Shown in pieces: positions 1-9,149 of a stretch of 64,000 bases of DNA. A model generated the notes under the pieces. That model did no database searches, was not told the DNA's origin, and was given only the letters and a program-made list of their open reading frames with translations. The DNA is taken from assembly GCA_021292165.1 (NCBI GenBank), contig CM037880.1, forward strand, positions 212,426,942 through 212,490,941. Reading direction: 5' to 3'. Each line of letters begins with the position of its first letter. The first letter of the stretch is position 1. Both the position numbers and the translations under genes were made by a program. Source of the DNA: Shinisaurus crocodilurus. Lineage: Eukaryota > Chordata > Lepidosauria > Squamata > Shinisauridae.

Positions 1-410
1 ACTAGTGTACAAAGCCCTAAACAACTTGGGACCAGGATACCTGAGAGCGCGCCTTCTCCCTTACACACCTGCCCGGTCACTGAGGTCATCGGAGGACGTT
101 CTCCTGGTCCTGGACATTCACATGGCCCCGTGGCCCAACTGGAGCAGAGCCTTCAGTGCGGCAGCTCCACTTCTATGGGGCTCCCTGCCTCTGGGGCTCA
201 GGCAGGCACCAACACTATGTTGTTTTTGGTGCCTGCTGAAGACATCTTTGTTCCGGGAAGCCTTCCTTGCTGACCAGCCACGGGTTTTAAATGTTATCCT
301 GTTTTTAATGTATTGTTTATATTCTTTTATCTGTGTTGTCTTTTTATTGTTCACTGCTCCAGAATCTGCCTAGATATGGAGCAGTATACAAATGCTGTAA
401 ATAGATAATA
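1..410 (+). mobile_element. L2/CR1-group LINE, 3' end of RT ORF plus 3' UTR (5' truncated by window edge)
   Basis: Frame 2 reads a degenerate reverse-transcriptase C-terminus (YKALNNLGPGYLRARLLPY, then a LRSSEDVLLVL block). The same block is found at 59,898-60,278 on the minus strand. The protein ends near 373 and an AT-rich tail follows. This tail of the RT ORF is typical of L2/CR1-group LINEs; the clade call is by motif recognition only. It is a non-functional fragment that continues beyond the left edge of the window. Confidence 0.6.
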
Positions 411-625
411 CATAGGATCTACCCTACAGCTGTCGTTCTCCCCACTTAATCTACCGGTAAGTACTCCGCGGCCCCCACACACATATTCTGTGGGACCGTG
501 CCCCAGTCTGGGGGGAGCTATAGTCTATGACATCGATTCTAAGTCAGAGGGCGAAGCTGTATAGTCAGGCCCAGCTGTGGGAAGCCAGGTGCCCGCTAGG
601 GATGTGTGAGGATTTCATTCAGGGG
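411..625. other. Unassigned spacer
   Basis: No ORF, RNA gene or repeat that I recognise. It separates the LINE tail from the family B MITE. Confidence 0.4.
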
Positions 626-633
626 GTGGAAAT

Positions 634-1111
634 CAGGGATGGGGACTCAGACTCCAGGACTCGACTCGTGAGTCAGACTGAGTCCCCCCTCTGACTCGAC
701 TCGGACTCGAGTCCCAATATTTTCAATGGGACTCGAGACTCGACTCGGGACTCGAGACCAAGGACTCGTGTTCCAAAATCATGTTCCTCAAATGCAACAT
801 GGATAGGTTTTAGGAAGTACAGCAAGTTTATTTTTTAAAATCATTTTCCTAAAATGCAACCTTTCAGACATTTTGGGTTTGTCTGCCTGGTCTGTTCTTG
901 CCTAGAATTTATTTAAGCCACACATCTGAAATAGCCTTATTTTGTTGGGGGGAAAATGCATTGATTTTAATAGGGACTCGTGGAGTCAGCTTTGGGAGGG
1001 ACTCGTGAGTCACCATTTTGGACCAAGGACTCAGACTCGGACTCGAGACTCGGGTCCAAAGACTCGTGACTCGACTCGTGACTCGAGACCAAGGACTCTT
1101 CAACATCCCTG
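634..1111. mobile_element. hAT-type MITE made of GACTC motifs (family B, internally deleted copy)
   Basis: The element begins CAGGGATG and ends CATCCCTG. It is flanked by the perfect 8-bp duplication GTGGAAAT at 626-633 and 1112-1119, the hAT hallmark. Both arms consist of dozens of GACTC/GAGTC pentamers in direct and inverted order (arms about 634-770 and 965-1100), around an AT-rich centre. The sibling copy at 41,967-42,645 lies in the opposite orientation and is about 200 bp longer in the centre, so this copy carries an internal deletion. It is non-coding and would depend on a hAT transposase in trans. Confidence 0.85.
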
Positions 1112-1231
1112 GTGGAAATCCAGCGGACCAGCCGGACTTGACCCCCCCCCCCCAAACTCCATCCCACTTACCTCTTCCCCAGTTCGACTCGCGTTCTCCC
1201 GAGTCAAGCCGGGTAGGTGACTTCCAGGCTT

Positions 1232-1364
1232 CTGGTGGGCCACTGTTGACGTAGAAAATACCTTAAGATATGCCCAACGTGGCTGCAGTTTGCATAATTT
1301 GCGCAAAATTATGGCCGCTTTTGACGTATCTTAAGGCATTTCTACATAAACAGCGGCCCACCAG
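1232..1364. repeat. Imperfect inverted repeat (~133 bp)
   Basis: CTGGTGGGCC at 1232 pairs with GGCCCACCAG ending at 1364. The arms remain complementary with mismatches for about 60 bp, including a shared CTTAAGATA-type core. I could not find a flanking duplication. It is probably a small fold-back element or the core of a larger repeat. Confidence 0.5.
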
Positions 1365-2100
1365 GAACCCGGAAGTCCGGCGAGCAGCTCTGCACACGCC
1401 AGCTTTCAGCCCAGCTCAATGGCCACAGCAGCGGTGGCCGCTGAGCCAGAGGCGGGTCAGGTCCCGGTGGATCGCCCACCCGTACCCGAGAACTCAGTTC
1501 TACCGGACCTCCCACACTGGCGGACAAGCTGGGAGGTGGTGTGAGACGCAGGACACTGATACGGCCGATCTTCCACAGCTGGGAGACCTGACCATGACGG
1601 AGGCCCCTGCTTCTCAACCAGGGACGTCTTCCATGGGAGCAGGACAGCAGTGGGAGGTCTCTGCAGGAGAGGGGTTTTTGGGGGTGTCTCTTTTGATGCC
1701 TCGTCAACTAAGGAGGGTGGGGCAGAGGCATCCGGAGAAGTGCAGCAACTGGCAAAGAGCCAGGTTTCCCTCCCAGGAGCGAATGTCCGATAGTCATCTT
1801 TACTGGCCACTTCCCTTAAGCCAGAGCAGAGGAACCTATAGTAGTAGGACTTTGCTGGAAACAATGCATTGGTAACGTGGAATCCTTCTTGCTTTCTCTG
1901 GAACTGTGAACTTATTGGGGCTTGTTCTGTGTGCCGAACTCGGGTCTTTTTTTGTGCTGTTGCTTGTGAACTGATTCCTATCTAGCAACTTCCCTGTGAT
2001 ATGTTAACTGTGGACCTTTAGTGGGGCTGTAAAGGTTAATGCTGATTCCTGGGAATCACTGCAATCAAAGGTTTTATATTGAGACTTCTGCCTCAAATCC
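1365..2100. other. GC-rich unassigned stretch
   Basis: Open frames exist on both strands (up to about 200 codons), but none shows a recognisable domain, and overlapping opposite-strand frames are expected at this GC content. It could be the 5' part of an unrecognised repeat. Confidence 0.3.
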
Positions 2101-2204
2101 AGGAAGTCGAGTTCTGGCATATCATTCCATTCTTTCTCCAAATGCCTTCATCTCTGAGGGATGAGAAAAGACATCAAAGCCCGCTCCATTGGGTCAACTT
2201 GGAC

Positions 2205-2370
2205 TGTTACTGGAGCTGGCCCAAGACATTTTGCTGTCCGAGGCAAAGGACATGATGGTGCCCACTTGATGAGGTGACAGTGCTGGTGGGGGGGCGGGGG
2301 GCTGCTGGAGCCACACCACAGGGCAGGGACATGTGGCCCGCGGGCCACATGTGGCCCACCCCTGCTCTAA
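2205..2370. repeat. Family E remnant plus perfect 24-bp palindrome
   Basis: Positions 2216-2270 match the left end of family E (GGCCCAAGACATTTTGCTG; fuller copies at 37,071 and 55,997). Positions 2329-2352 form a perfect 24-bp palindrome centred on GGCCCGCGGGCC. No duplication was found. Confidence 0.5.
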
Positions 2371-2475
2371 AGGAAGGTTGTAGGACCCCAGCCGGGATCA
2401 GAACCACCACATATGGGGAGGGGAGGTTTAATCGTCCTCTCTCCCACCCACCCTCTCCACGGCAGTTGAAGAATT

Positions 2476-2495
2476 AAGAGAGAGAGAGAGAGAGA
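2476..2495. repeat. (AG)n microsatellite
   Basis: Uninterrupted AG dinucleotides immediately upstream of the MITE target site. Confidence 0.9.
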
Positions 2496-2503
2496 CTCTA
2501 TTG

Positions 2504-2639
2504 CAGTGTTCTCCAACCTTGGGTCCCCAGATGTTTTTGGCCTACAACTCCCAGCATGCCCCAGCTAGCTATGCTGGCTGGGGCATGCTGGGAGTTGTAG
2601 GCCAAAAACATCTGGGGGACCCAAGGTTGGAGAACACTG
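2504..2639. mobile_element. Family A palindromic hAT MITE, 136 bp
   Basis: The terminal inverted repeat is CAGTGTTCTCCAACCTTGG, and almost the whole element folds back on itself. A perfect 8-bp duplication, CTCTATTG, flanks it at 2496-2503 and 2640-2647. Copies at 9,863, 10,607, 10,931 and 45,991 have exactly the same length. It is non-coding and mobilised in trans. Confidence 0.9.
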
Positions 2640-2890
2640 CTCTATTGGCACCAATGGAGGATTCGTTCCATCTTCCTTCCTTCCTTCCTTCTTTTTTTTT
2701 TAAACTGCTACACGGGGTATTTGAGGATAGAAGCAGCCGGGGAAAGAAAGATTAAGCCTTCTTCCACTCTCCATGTGCTGCAGTCCCAGTCTGGATCTGG
2801 CCCTTCTGCATTTACATTCAAACAAAAGCAGACACAGAACTGCACACTAACATGATGTGCAGTTTGCCCCTCAGTCTGACTCAAACCCAG

Positions 2891-3050
2891 CAGAGGCTGA
2901 TGTCTCCTATGTCAGTGGGGTAGTGTATCTTACTTCCCGCTCCCCCGGGAAAAAAATTTTTTGTTCAGCACCATGGATAGCTCCTTCAAAGTTCAGACTA
3001 AAGCCCAGAGTGGATACACTGCCCCACTGACATTGGAGACACCGGCCACT
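2891..3050. mobile_element. Family D fold-back MITE (diverged copy)
   Basis: The copy contains the family core (CACCATGGATAGCTCCTT) and inverted flanks around GTGGATACACTGC. Other copies are at 4,449, 8,127 and 19,745. No clear duplication remains here. Confidence 0.6.
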
Positions 3051-3265
3051 GCTGCTCACAACTGCAGTGTGATGTGTGTGTTTTTCACAGACACCTGGAT
3101 AGCATCATCCCCGTATAGAGTGGGGGAGGGGGGTGGAGGAAGAAAGAGATCTTTGGTTTTGAGAATAGGGGAATTCCGAGCAAGAGTTATTTTCACCTGT
3201 GAAATGTAGGAGGAAGGCTTGCTACCTGTTCCTTATTGTATGGAACAGATGTGGATCAAGCCATT

Positions 3266-3645
3266 AAAGGCTTGTCTACATGAGACATTTATTATGCTGT
3301 TAATCGCTGTGTCTACTTTCAGTTTCGTCACAGCATTGAGATCTGAGCTCTACACAAAGAGCTCTTTCTTTCCTGCTTTTCTGCTATACAACCTCTAGGT
3401 GGAGCTGTGCTATAGTGATATAGCACAAGTACAACAGGAGATAGAGCACCATTTTCCCCGTTGTCATTTAATAGCTGATTTTCCTCATTCTAAAAAACCC
3501 CACAAAAAACCCAGACAAACAGGAAACTGCTATGAAAAAACAGAAGTGAAACTGGAGGATCATGATGTTGTCTAAAGAGCCTGTATACAACCACGAGCAA
3601 GGAATCATGAGCTCACAATAAATGCCTCATGTAGAAAAGCCCTTG
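3266..3645. mobile_element. Probable hAT-type element with ~28-bp inverted ends
   Basis: CTACATGAGACATTTATT near 3275 pairs with AATAAATGCCTCATGTAG near 3620, and the complementarity extends outward to the AAGGGCTT-type ends. The interior is AT-rich without an ORF. I could not fix the duplication, so the exact termini are uncertain. Confidence 0.5.
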
Positions 3646-3902
3646 GTGTAGGAATTCAAAAAAAGGTTGAATTCCTCAAACATTCCAAGTAGCAGAAATT
3701 CTCTTTTCTTGCTTTGCAGGGGGGCAGGGCTGGGAGAGAACAGACTACCTGTACAAGTCCCTAGTGACTGTCTGCCCCAATGACCTAAATCGAGATGAAC
3801 AAAAAATGTGGTCAAGAAGATTCCATGTCTCGGATTCCTTACATGGGGGGGGGGGGGTCATGCCGCATGACAGACTTTAATCACAGACTTTAATGCAGTT
3901 GT

Positions 3903-4281
3903 GAGAGCCAGTGTGGCGTAGTGGTGAGAGTGTTGGACTGGGACTCGGGAGATCCGGGTTCTAGTCCCCGCTTGGCCATGAAACTCACTGGGCGACTTTG
4001 GGCCAGTCACTGACTCCCTCAGCCTAACCTACCTCACAGGGTTGTTATTTATTTATTTAATGAATCGCCCATCTGGCCAGACATCCGGCCACTCTGAGCG
4101 ATGTACAATCCAATAAAATACAAGGGGACACACACACACACACACACACACAGTATAAAACAATTTTCTTTTTGTTGTGAGGATAAAATGGAGAGGAGGA
4201 GGAGGAGGAGGATTATGTAAGCCACCTTGGGTTCCTTGCAAGAAAAAAGGCGGGGTATAAATATAATAAATAAATAAATAA
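3903..4281 (+). mobile_element. Sauria SINE interrupted by a LINE tail
   Basis: The SINE has a tRNA-like head with A-box-like (TAGTGGTGAGAG) and B-box-like (GGGTTCTAGTCCC) sequences. A conserved body follows (CCTCACAGGGTTGTTGTGAGG, here split), then the 3' part ending in (ATAA)n. The body is split after position 4046 by about 124 bp of LINE 3' end and resumes at about 4171-4174, with a short TTGTT duplication. This SINE family is characteristic of squamates and supports the organism call. Confidence 0.85.
4047..4170 (-). mobile_element. LINE 3' end (L2-type) nested in Sauria SINE
   Basis: ATTTATTT tail followed by GAATCGCCCATCTGGCC and GAGCGATGTACAAT, the reverse complement of the LINE 3' UTR type seen on the plus strand at about 61,960-62,040. 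It ends in a (CA)n tract at 4131-4152. It is younger than the SINE it splits. Confidence 0.7.
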
Positions 4282-4333
4282 TCACAGCTATCCAAGCAGC
4301 AGGATCATCTATGGCTACAGAACATTATATATT

Positions 4334-4334
<1 letters not shown>

Positions 4335-4354
<20 letters not shown>
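4335..4354. repeat. (GT)n microsatellite
   Basis: About ten GT repeats, then GTAT variants. Confidence 0.9.
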
Positions 4355-4364
<10 letters not shown>

Positions 4365-4448
4365 CTCCTAGAAAATAATGTTTTGGTTAGGCACATCTGC
4401 CCAGTAGTCCTGGATGTGCAAACTATGCACACTTTGCTGTAATGGAAG

Positions 4449-4640
4449 CAGGGGAGGCTGCCAGGCTGGTGACTCCTGTGTCAGTGGGGCTCCTTATCAA
4501 TTACATCTTTGGTGCTCCATGGTGGTGAACCTATTGTGGGGATGGAGTCCAGCACCATGGATCGCTCCTATAAAGCTCAAACAAAATGATGCCATGGATA
4601 AGGAGCCCCTCTGACACAGGAGTCACACCAGCCTCCCCTG
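4449..4640. mobile_element. Family D fold-back hAT MITE, 192 bp, intact ends
   Basis: Ends CAGGGGAGGCTG and CAGCCTCCCCTG with a perfect 8-bp duplication, AATGGAAG, at 4441-4448 and 4641-4648. The arms are inverted repeats (GGTGACTCC / GGAGTCACACC). This is the best-bounded member of the family. Confidence 0.85.
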
Positions 4641-4649
4641 AATGGAAGC

Positions 4650-5190
4650 ATTCCGAAACCGAAGAGTAGCCTGAATCTCTGTGAGGTCAGACTTCTCTGA
4701 ATTTCTGAGAACCAAGCTGGTATGGATGCTAAGTGTTTGCTCGCACTTTATCCAACATGAATCACAACATGCTAAACGTCATTCTTTGGGGAAATCTCCA
4801 TCTGAGTCAACAATAAACTCAGCTTGCTTTGTAGTCTAAGTAAGCCGTTTGCCTTCAAAGGCGGTTTCATTGGATGCATGCATCACTCCGCGCCATGTTC
4901 TCATTAAAAGGCAATAAGACACGCTTTGCTGAAGATCAAGTTCAAACTGAGACAGGCTCAGCTCTCAACGTTTCACTCAGTGATGTGTTCATTTTTGGAT
5001 GGTGGGCACATAGGGAGAGGCCCAGTTTGGGGCATGGATATATTGTGGAGATATGGTCAAATGGAAGCTGAAAATTGAGAATATCCTCTCCCTCTGGGGT
5101 AGGCAATTTCAGGTGGTTATGGGGGCATTTCACCTCCAGGCACCCCACCATGGTCCACAGTTGGCCAGATGACACAAATAAATAGTGTAT
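4650..5190. other. Unassigned spacer
   Basis: Mixed composition; no ORF or repeat that I can support. Confidence 0.4.
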
Positions 5191-5194
5191 GGCC

Positions 5195-5270
5195 CTGCTA
5201 TGGAACACCTCAAGGGTCAAATTTAGCTTACTTGCAAGTTAAATTTGACCCTTTGGGTGCTTCATAGCAG
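5195..5270. repeat. Stem-loop, ~30-bp arms
   Basis: CTGCTATGGAACACCTCAAG pairs, with a few mismatches, with the segment ending TTCATAGCAG. The inner arm AGGGTCAAATTTA pairs exactly with TAAATTTGACCCT. No duplication was identified. Confidence 0.65.
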
Positions 5271-5738
5271 CTTTGGGTACTATTGTTTCCCCCTATTTTT
5301 TTTAATTGCCCCAAATTCAGTGGGGCAGTGAGGGCTGCATGTATGCCCACCCCTGCCCTTCCTGATATGTTTGGTGGAAACAGTCACCACTGTATCAAGG
5401 CTGCAATGTACTCTGTGTCAAAAAAGAACACTAAATTATGTACTGAAGTGTCCCAAATTCGACACAAAGTAAGGCACATGCAGGAGTATGTGGGTCACCT
5501 CACTGAGGCCATTAATGATGGGTTGGATCCAGATTTACACTGGATCATCTGCACAGGTGGACATGGACTTCCCCAACCCCTCCTTCTCACAGACGTCTCT
5601 CCAGCCCCCTGAAAATATTACACGGAGAGTAAGGAGAGCCTGCTGAATGAGGTGAAGTGCAGTGTGGGAGAGGGGGATCCCCCAAAACCATGCAGAGGGA
5701 CCTTCCTCCCACAGATGGTTCCTTCCTGGATCTAACCT

Positions 5739-5740
<2 letters not shown>

Positions 5741-5774
<34 letters not shown>

Positions 5775-5790
5775 TAGATATAGATATAAG
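5741..5790. repeat. (GATA)n microsatellite
   Basis: Tandem GATA with an ATAGAT variant tail. Confidence 0.95.
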
Positions 5791-5849
5791 GAAGTATGGT
5801 TCCCGCGTTCCTCATTTGCAGATATCATTATCCTACAAAGCCCTGTTTC

Positions 5850-6022
5850 ATAGATTTCATAGATCATAGAGTTGGAAGGAGCCTACAAGGCTATCGAGTC
5901 CAACCCCCTGCTCAGTGCAGGAAACTAGAGGAGGGGTCCCCCATCCAAGTAATAGCCAGGCCTGACCCTGCTTAGCTTTCCACGCTCAGACAAGCTGAGC
6001 CAGCGTGAGCCACAGGCCTGTT
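5850..6022 (-). mobile_element. 5S-rRNA-derived SINE with CR1-like tail
   Basis: On the minus strand, GGAAAGCTAAGCAGGGTCAG and CTTGGATGGGAGACC-type sequence match the internal promoter half of vertebrate 5S rRNA. The other end (AGAGTTGGAAGGAGCCTACA, GAGTCCAACCCCCTGC) resembles a CR1 3' tail. Other copies are at 26,608, 35,742 and 56,034. The tail suggests CR1 machinery mobilises it (inference). Confidence 0.75.
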
Positions 6023-6385
6023 GTCAGGGCCGAATGAGATGGGATGTTGTTGGAGATTTGTGATTGGAATCCCCTGTTTCATTTTTATCCTTTTAAAAAG
6101 AAGCTTGAGAGTGAAGCTAATATGAATTGCAACTGCAACACTGGGAGGAAAGTTGGTTCTACTTCTACTACCCTTTCCCCCAAACCATTTGCTTGATGAA
6201 ATACACACACACACATACCCTCCCCAAGGTGTTATCAGCCATTACGGGCAGGTCCCCATTCAGTCAGTCAGGCGATCACTCGTGACTGAGTAAGATTGTC
6301 TTCCAGGATAATTTATTTATTATTATTTTTTTTACAAAAAGGAGATTTTAAAAGGAGGAAAATTCTAAAGAAAATTGTGTAGACT

Positions 6386-7042
6386 CTAGCGATGGGTCCG
6401 TAAGTGACTGTGGAGGCCAATTCTAGATCCACACAGCTTCCCACAGTGAGGACACAGGTTACCAGATGGAAGGGTGTCCTGTAAAGGATTCGTTTGACGT
6501 GCTTTTCGCTTAGCACGTTTCTCCCTTTCACCTTGCACTTGGGCTTCTTCAAAGTCCATGGAACCTTTGTGAAAGGCCAACCTCCATTTAGATCGCTCAT
6601 GGGCAAGAGCTTCCCAGTTTTCGATATTTATATTGCATTTTTTTAGATTAGCCTTAAGAACATCTTTAAACCTCTTATATTGACCACCGATATTCCGCTT
6701 TCCATCCTTGAGTTGGGAATAAAGTAACTGCTTTGGGAGACGGCAGTCAGGCATTCGAACAACATGACCGGTCCACTGAAGTTGGTGTTGAAGGATCATT
6801 TTTTCAACGCTAGTAGTCTTTGCTTCTTCCAGTACCCTGACATTTGTTCGCCAATCTTCCCAAGTAATTCGCAGGATTTTCCGGAGGCAACGTTGATGAA
6901 ATCTTTCAAGGAGTTGGAGGTGACGTTTATAGATAGTCCATGTTTTGCAGGCATACAATAAAGTTGGTAATACAATGGCTTCATAAACCAGTGTTTTGGT
7001 CTTCTTACAAATATCCCGATCCTCGAACACTCTATGTTTCAT
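6386..7042 (-). pseudogene. LINE reverse transcriptase, C-terminal portion with C2H2 finger
   Basis: This open stretch of 218 codons covers the end of the RT thumb and the C-terminal region of an endonuclease/RT-type LINE. It includes LLYACKTWTIYKRHLQLLE, a basic ERSKWRLAFHKGSMDFEEA region, and a terminal C-x2-C-x12-H-x3-H finger (CPHCGKLC to HLRTHR). It lacks the endonuclease and catalytic palm, so it is not functional alone. The homologous copy at 23,104-24,200 diverges by scattered substitutions, and a third fragment lies at 57,212-57,605. The exact LINE clade is not resolved from sequence alone. Confidence 0.75.
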
Positions 7043-7072
7043 TCGAGAAAATGCGGCACTTGCGGAGCTCAG

Positions 7073-7480
7073 ACGATGCTGGATTTAGTGGACCAGATGG
7101 GATTCCTGCTGAAATCTTTAAAGAAGGGGCCCCCGAACTTGTACAACATCTTCATAAACTCATCGGAAAAAATTTGGATAAGAGAAGAGATCCCAGAAGA
7201 TTTCAGGGATGCCATAATTATCACCCTCTTTAAGAAAGGTAATAGAACAGACTGTGGAAACTATCGGGGCATTTCTCTCTTAGCTACCGCAGGTAAAATA
7301 TTTGCCAGGATTCTCGCAAACCGTCTTCTATCTATTTCAGAAGAGATCCTCCCTGAAACTCAGTATGGTTGCCGCCCCTCTAGAGGGACAGTAGACATGA
7401 TTTTTACTGCACGTCAGCTCCAAGAAAAATGCCGGGAGCAAAATCAACCCCTTTATATGGCATTTATCGATCTTGCTAAG
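7073..7480 (+). pseudogene. LINE reverse transcriptase, finger/palm portion (inverted 5' segment)
   Basis: Plus-strand translation gives RT motifs: SGPDGIPAEIFKEGAPELV (split across frames at the start), then FRDAIIITLFKKGNRTDCGN, YRGISLLATAGKIFARIL, and QYGCRPSRGTVDMIF. It ends at MAFIDLAK, just as the catalytic palm aspartate is reached. It belongs to the same LINE insertion as 6386-7070 but in opposite orientation, inside one TSD pair. Confidence 0.8.
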
Positions 7481-7557
7481 GTCCCCATTATACTTGCTTA
7501 ATGGTGCAAATACCTTTAGGGAGGGGTGGCTTTCTAAGAAAAATGGGAGGAAAGGGT

Positions 7558-7737
7558 TTTAGAATCATAGAGCTAGAGGGAGCCTCGTAGGTCATCAAAT
7601 CTGCTTCTGCTTGGTGCATAAACCTGCTTGGTGCAGGAACTCCACAGCGAGAACATCTGTAACAGATGAGCTGCCCAGCCTCTGCTTGAAAACCTTCAGT
7701 GAGGGAGAGACACCCCCAGGTCCGGGTGGGCATTTGT
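7558..7737 (-). mobile_element. CR1 LINE 3' end, part 1
   Basis: Typical sauropsid CR1 tail read on the minus strand (AGAATCATAGAGCTAGAGGG at the 3' end; CCTCTGCTTGAAAACCTTCA inside). It breaks after GAGACACCCCCAGG and resumes at about 8,334, so later insertions of about 0.6 kb split it. Confidence 0.7.
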
Positions 7738-7744
7738 GAATCAC

Positions 7745-8126
7745 CTAAAAAGAGAACATGCATCTCTAAAAAAGAGGACGAAAGATGGGACAGATTTGCA
7801 TAAAATTTGCATGTGCTAATGTATATATATATAGATGCAAATTTAGGGATAATTATTATAATTTAAATAGAAAGGCAATGCATCTCACCATAGTGTAGAA
7901 GACTGTGACTTGGGTGCCCTGCTCAATCTGCTGTCCAGGTGCTGCGGATGGGCAACTTCAAGGTCCAGTACTCCCTGCTGATCTTTGTTGTTTGTTTTTA
8001 AGCATCATCCAGACTTGAGCTGGACAGCCCTTCAAATAGAGGATGCCTTCAAAATGACAGTCCTCTGGCAGCTCATCAGATAGAGGACTGTCCTCTGTAA
8101 AAGAGGGCATGTGGCCACCCTACACC
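7745..8126. mobile_element. Family N repeat (hAT-like), inserted in CR1
   Basis: Homologous to 41,655-41,958 and in part to 58,362-58,508. Shared landmarks are ATTTGCATAAAAT, ATGCTAATG, GCTGTCCAGGTGCT, and a right end GTGGCCACCC. Composition is AT-rich on the left. Termini were not fixed. Confidence 0.55.
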
Positions 8127-8322
8127 CAGTGGAGGCTGGTGGCTCCAAGGTCAATGGGGCGGTCTATCCACGCTGGATTTTAGGCTGAACTTTAAAGAAG
8201 CTGTCCATGGTGCTGAACCCCAACCCCCAGAATAGGTTCGGCACCATGGATAGCTCCTTAAAAGTTCAGACTACAGCCCGGAGTGGATACACTGCTCCAC
8301 TGACCTTGGAGCCACCAGCCAC
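8127..8322. mobile_element. Family D fold-back MITE
   Basis: CAGTGGAGGCTGGTGGCTCC at the left pairs with GGAGCCACCAGCCAC at the right. The family core CACCATGGATAGCTCCTT is in the right arm. It sits beside the family N repeat inside the split CR1. Confidence 0.7.
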
Positions 8323-8333
8323 AGCTGCCAACA

Positions 8334-8558
8334 CCCTCCCCCAGGCAATTGGTTCCATTGTCAAACTGCTCTTACCCTTAAGAAATCTCTCCTAATGTTC
8401 AACCAAAATCTACCCTCTTATAACTTAAGCTCATTAGATCTAGTCCTGCCCTCTGGGGCAGCGGTGAACAAGTCTTCCCCCTCTTCTGTGTGACAGCCCT
8501 TCGGGGACTGGAAGGGCACTATCATCTCCTCTGTGTGTCATGCCCATGACGACCTGAG
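8334..8558 (-). mobile_element. CR1 LINE 3' end, part 2
   Basis: Continues the CR1 tail of 7558-7737: TCTCCTAATGTTCAACC, CCTGCCCTCTGGGGCAGC, TGTGTGACAGCCCTTC in the expected order and spacing for a sauropsid CR1. Confidence 0.7.
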
Positions 8559-9144
8559 ACAGCCCTACGGTTTCATGGAGGCCACGAAATCCCTAGCTGG
8601 CCCACACATGGCAGCCTCCATCTGGATCTGGATCTCCCCCAGAACCACAGTCCTGGGGCTCTCCAATACCGCATCGGAGACAACTACAGCCAGCTCTGGC
8701 AGGGAGGCAGCTGGGCAGCAGGGTGGAGGGCACACCAGCAGCATCTCCAGTCTTTGCACCCAGCACTAGGTGCAAACCCTCAAGGACCACCCCAGAGCAG
8801 AGACTGAGAGGCCTCTTAGCAAAGGAGATGGAATCCCTATGAACCACAGCAACTCCCCCCTGGCCTCTAGCCTGGGCTGGTCCTCCTGCACCAAGTACCC
8901 GGGCCGGGACAAGTTGGTCAGATTGGAAGGTTTGTGGGCCATAAATGCGTGCTTGCCTGCCTGAAATAGTGTTAAGCTGTTTGGTTAAATGAGTTTTTAT
9001 AGCTGTTGTACTTTTGATGCTGTTTCTCTGCTGTCTAAGAGTTTGATGGTGGCTTTACTATCTTTTTCATTATTGTATTTTTTAAAAATCTAAAGTTATT
9101 GCTTTAACTCACTATGTTAACTTGTTGAAGAAAGGAGGGGTTTA
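8559..9144. other. Unassigned, possibly repeat-derived
   Basis: The first half is GC-rich, and the second half (8960-9120) is AT-rich like a LINE 3' UTR. No protein motif is supported. Confidence 0.35.
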
Positions 9145-9149
9145 AATGT

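Larger units (their letters stand above)
6250..7489 (-). mobile_element. 5'-inverted, 5'-truncated LINE with 11-bp TSD
   Basis: AGGTCCCCATT flanks the insertion at 6250-6260 and 7479-7489. The 3' end is at the low-coordinate side and terminates in short GACTG repeats, not poly(A). On the minus strand, 6386-7070 encodes the RT C-terminus. From about 7073 to 7478 the upstream RT region is encoded on the plus strand. The element's 5' part is therefore inverted relative to its 3' part, joined at a short GGATTT match. This is the structure expected of twin-priming during target-primed reverse transcription. An AT-rich stretch of about 45 bp near 6310-6355 is absent from the sibling copies. Confidence 0.85.

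Noticed and set aside
634..1111. CRISPR-like array of short repeats
   Set aside because: GACTC units are five bases, occur in both orientations with no regular spacers, and lie inside a hAT element with a duplication in a vertebrate genome.
1270..1875. 201-codon open frame in GC-rich DNA
   Set aside because: No recognisable domain, overlapped by opposite-strand frames, and it starts inside an inverted repeat.
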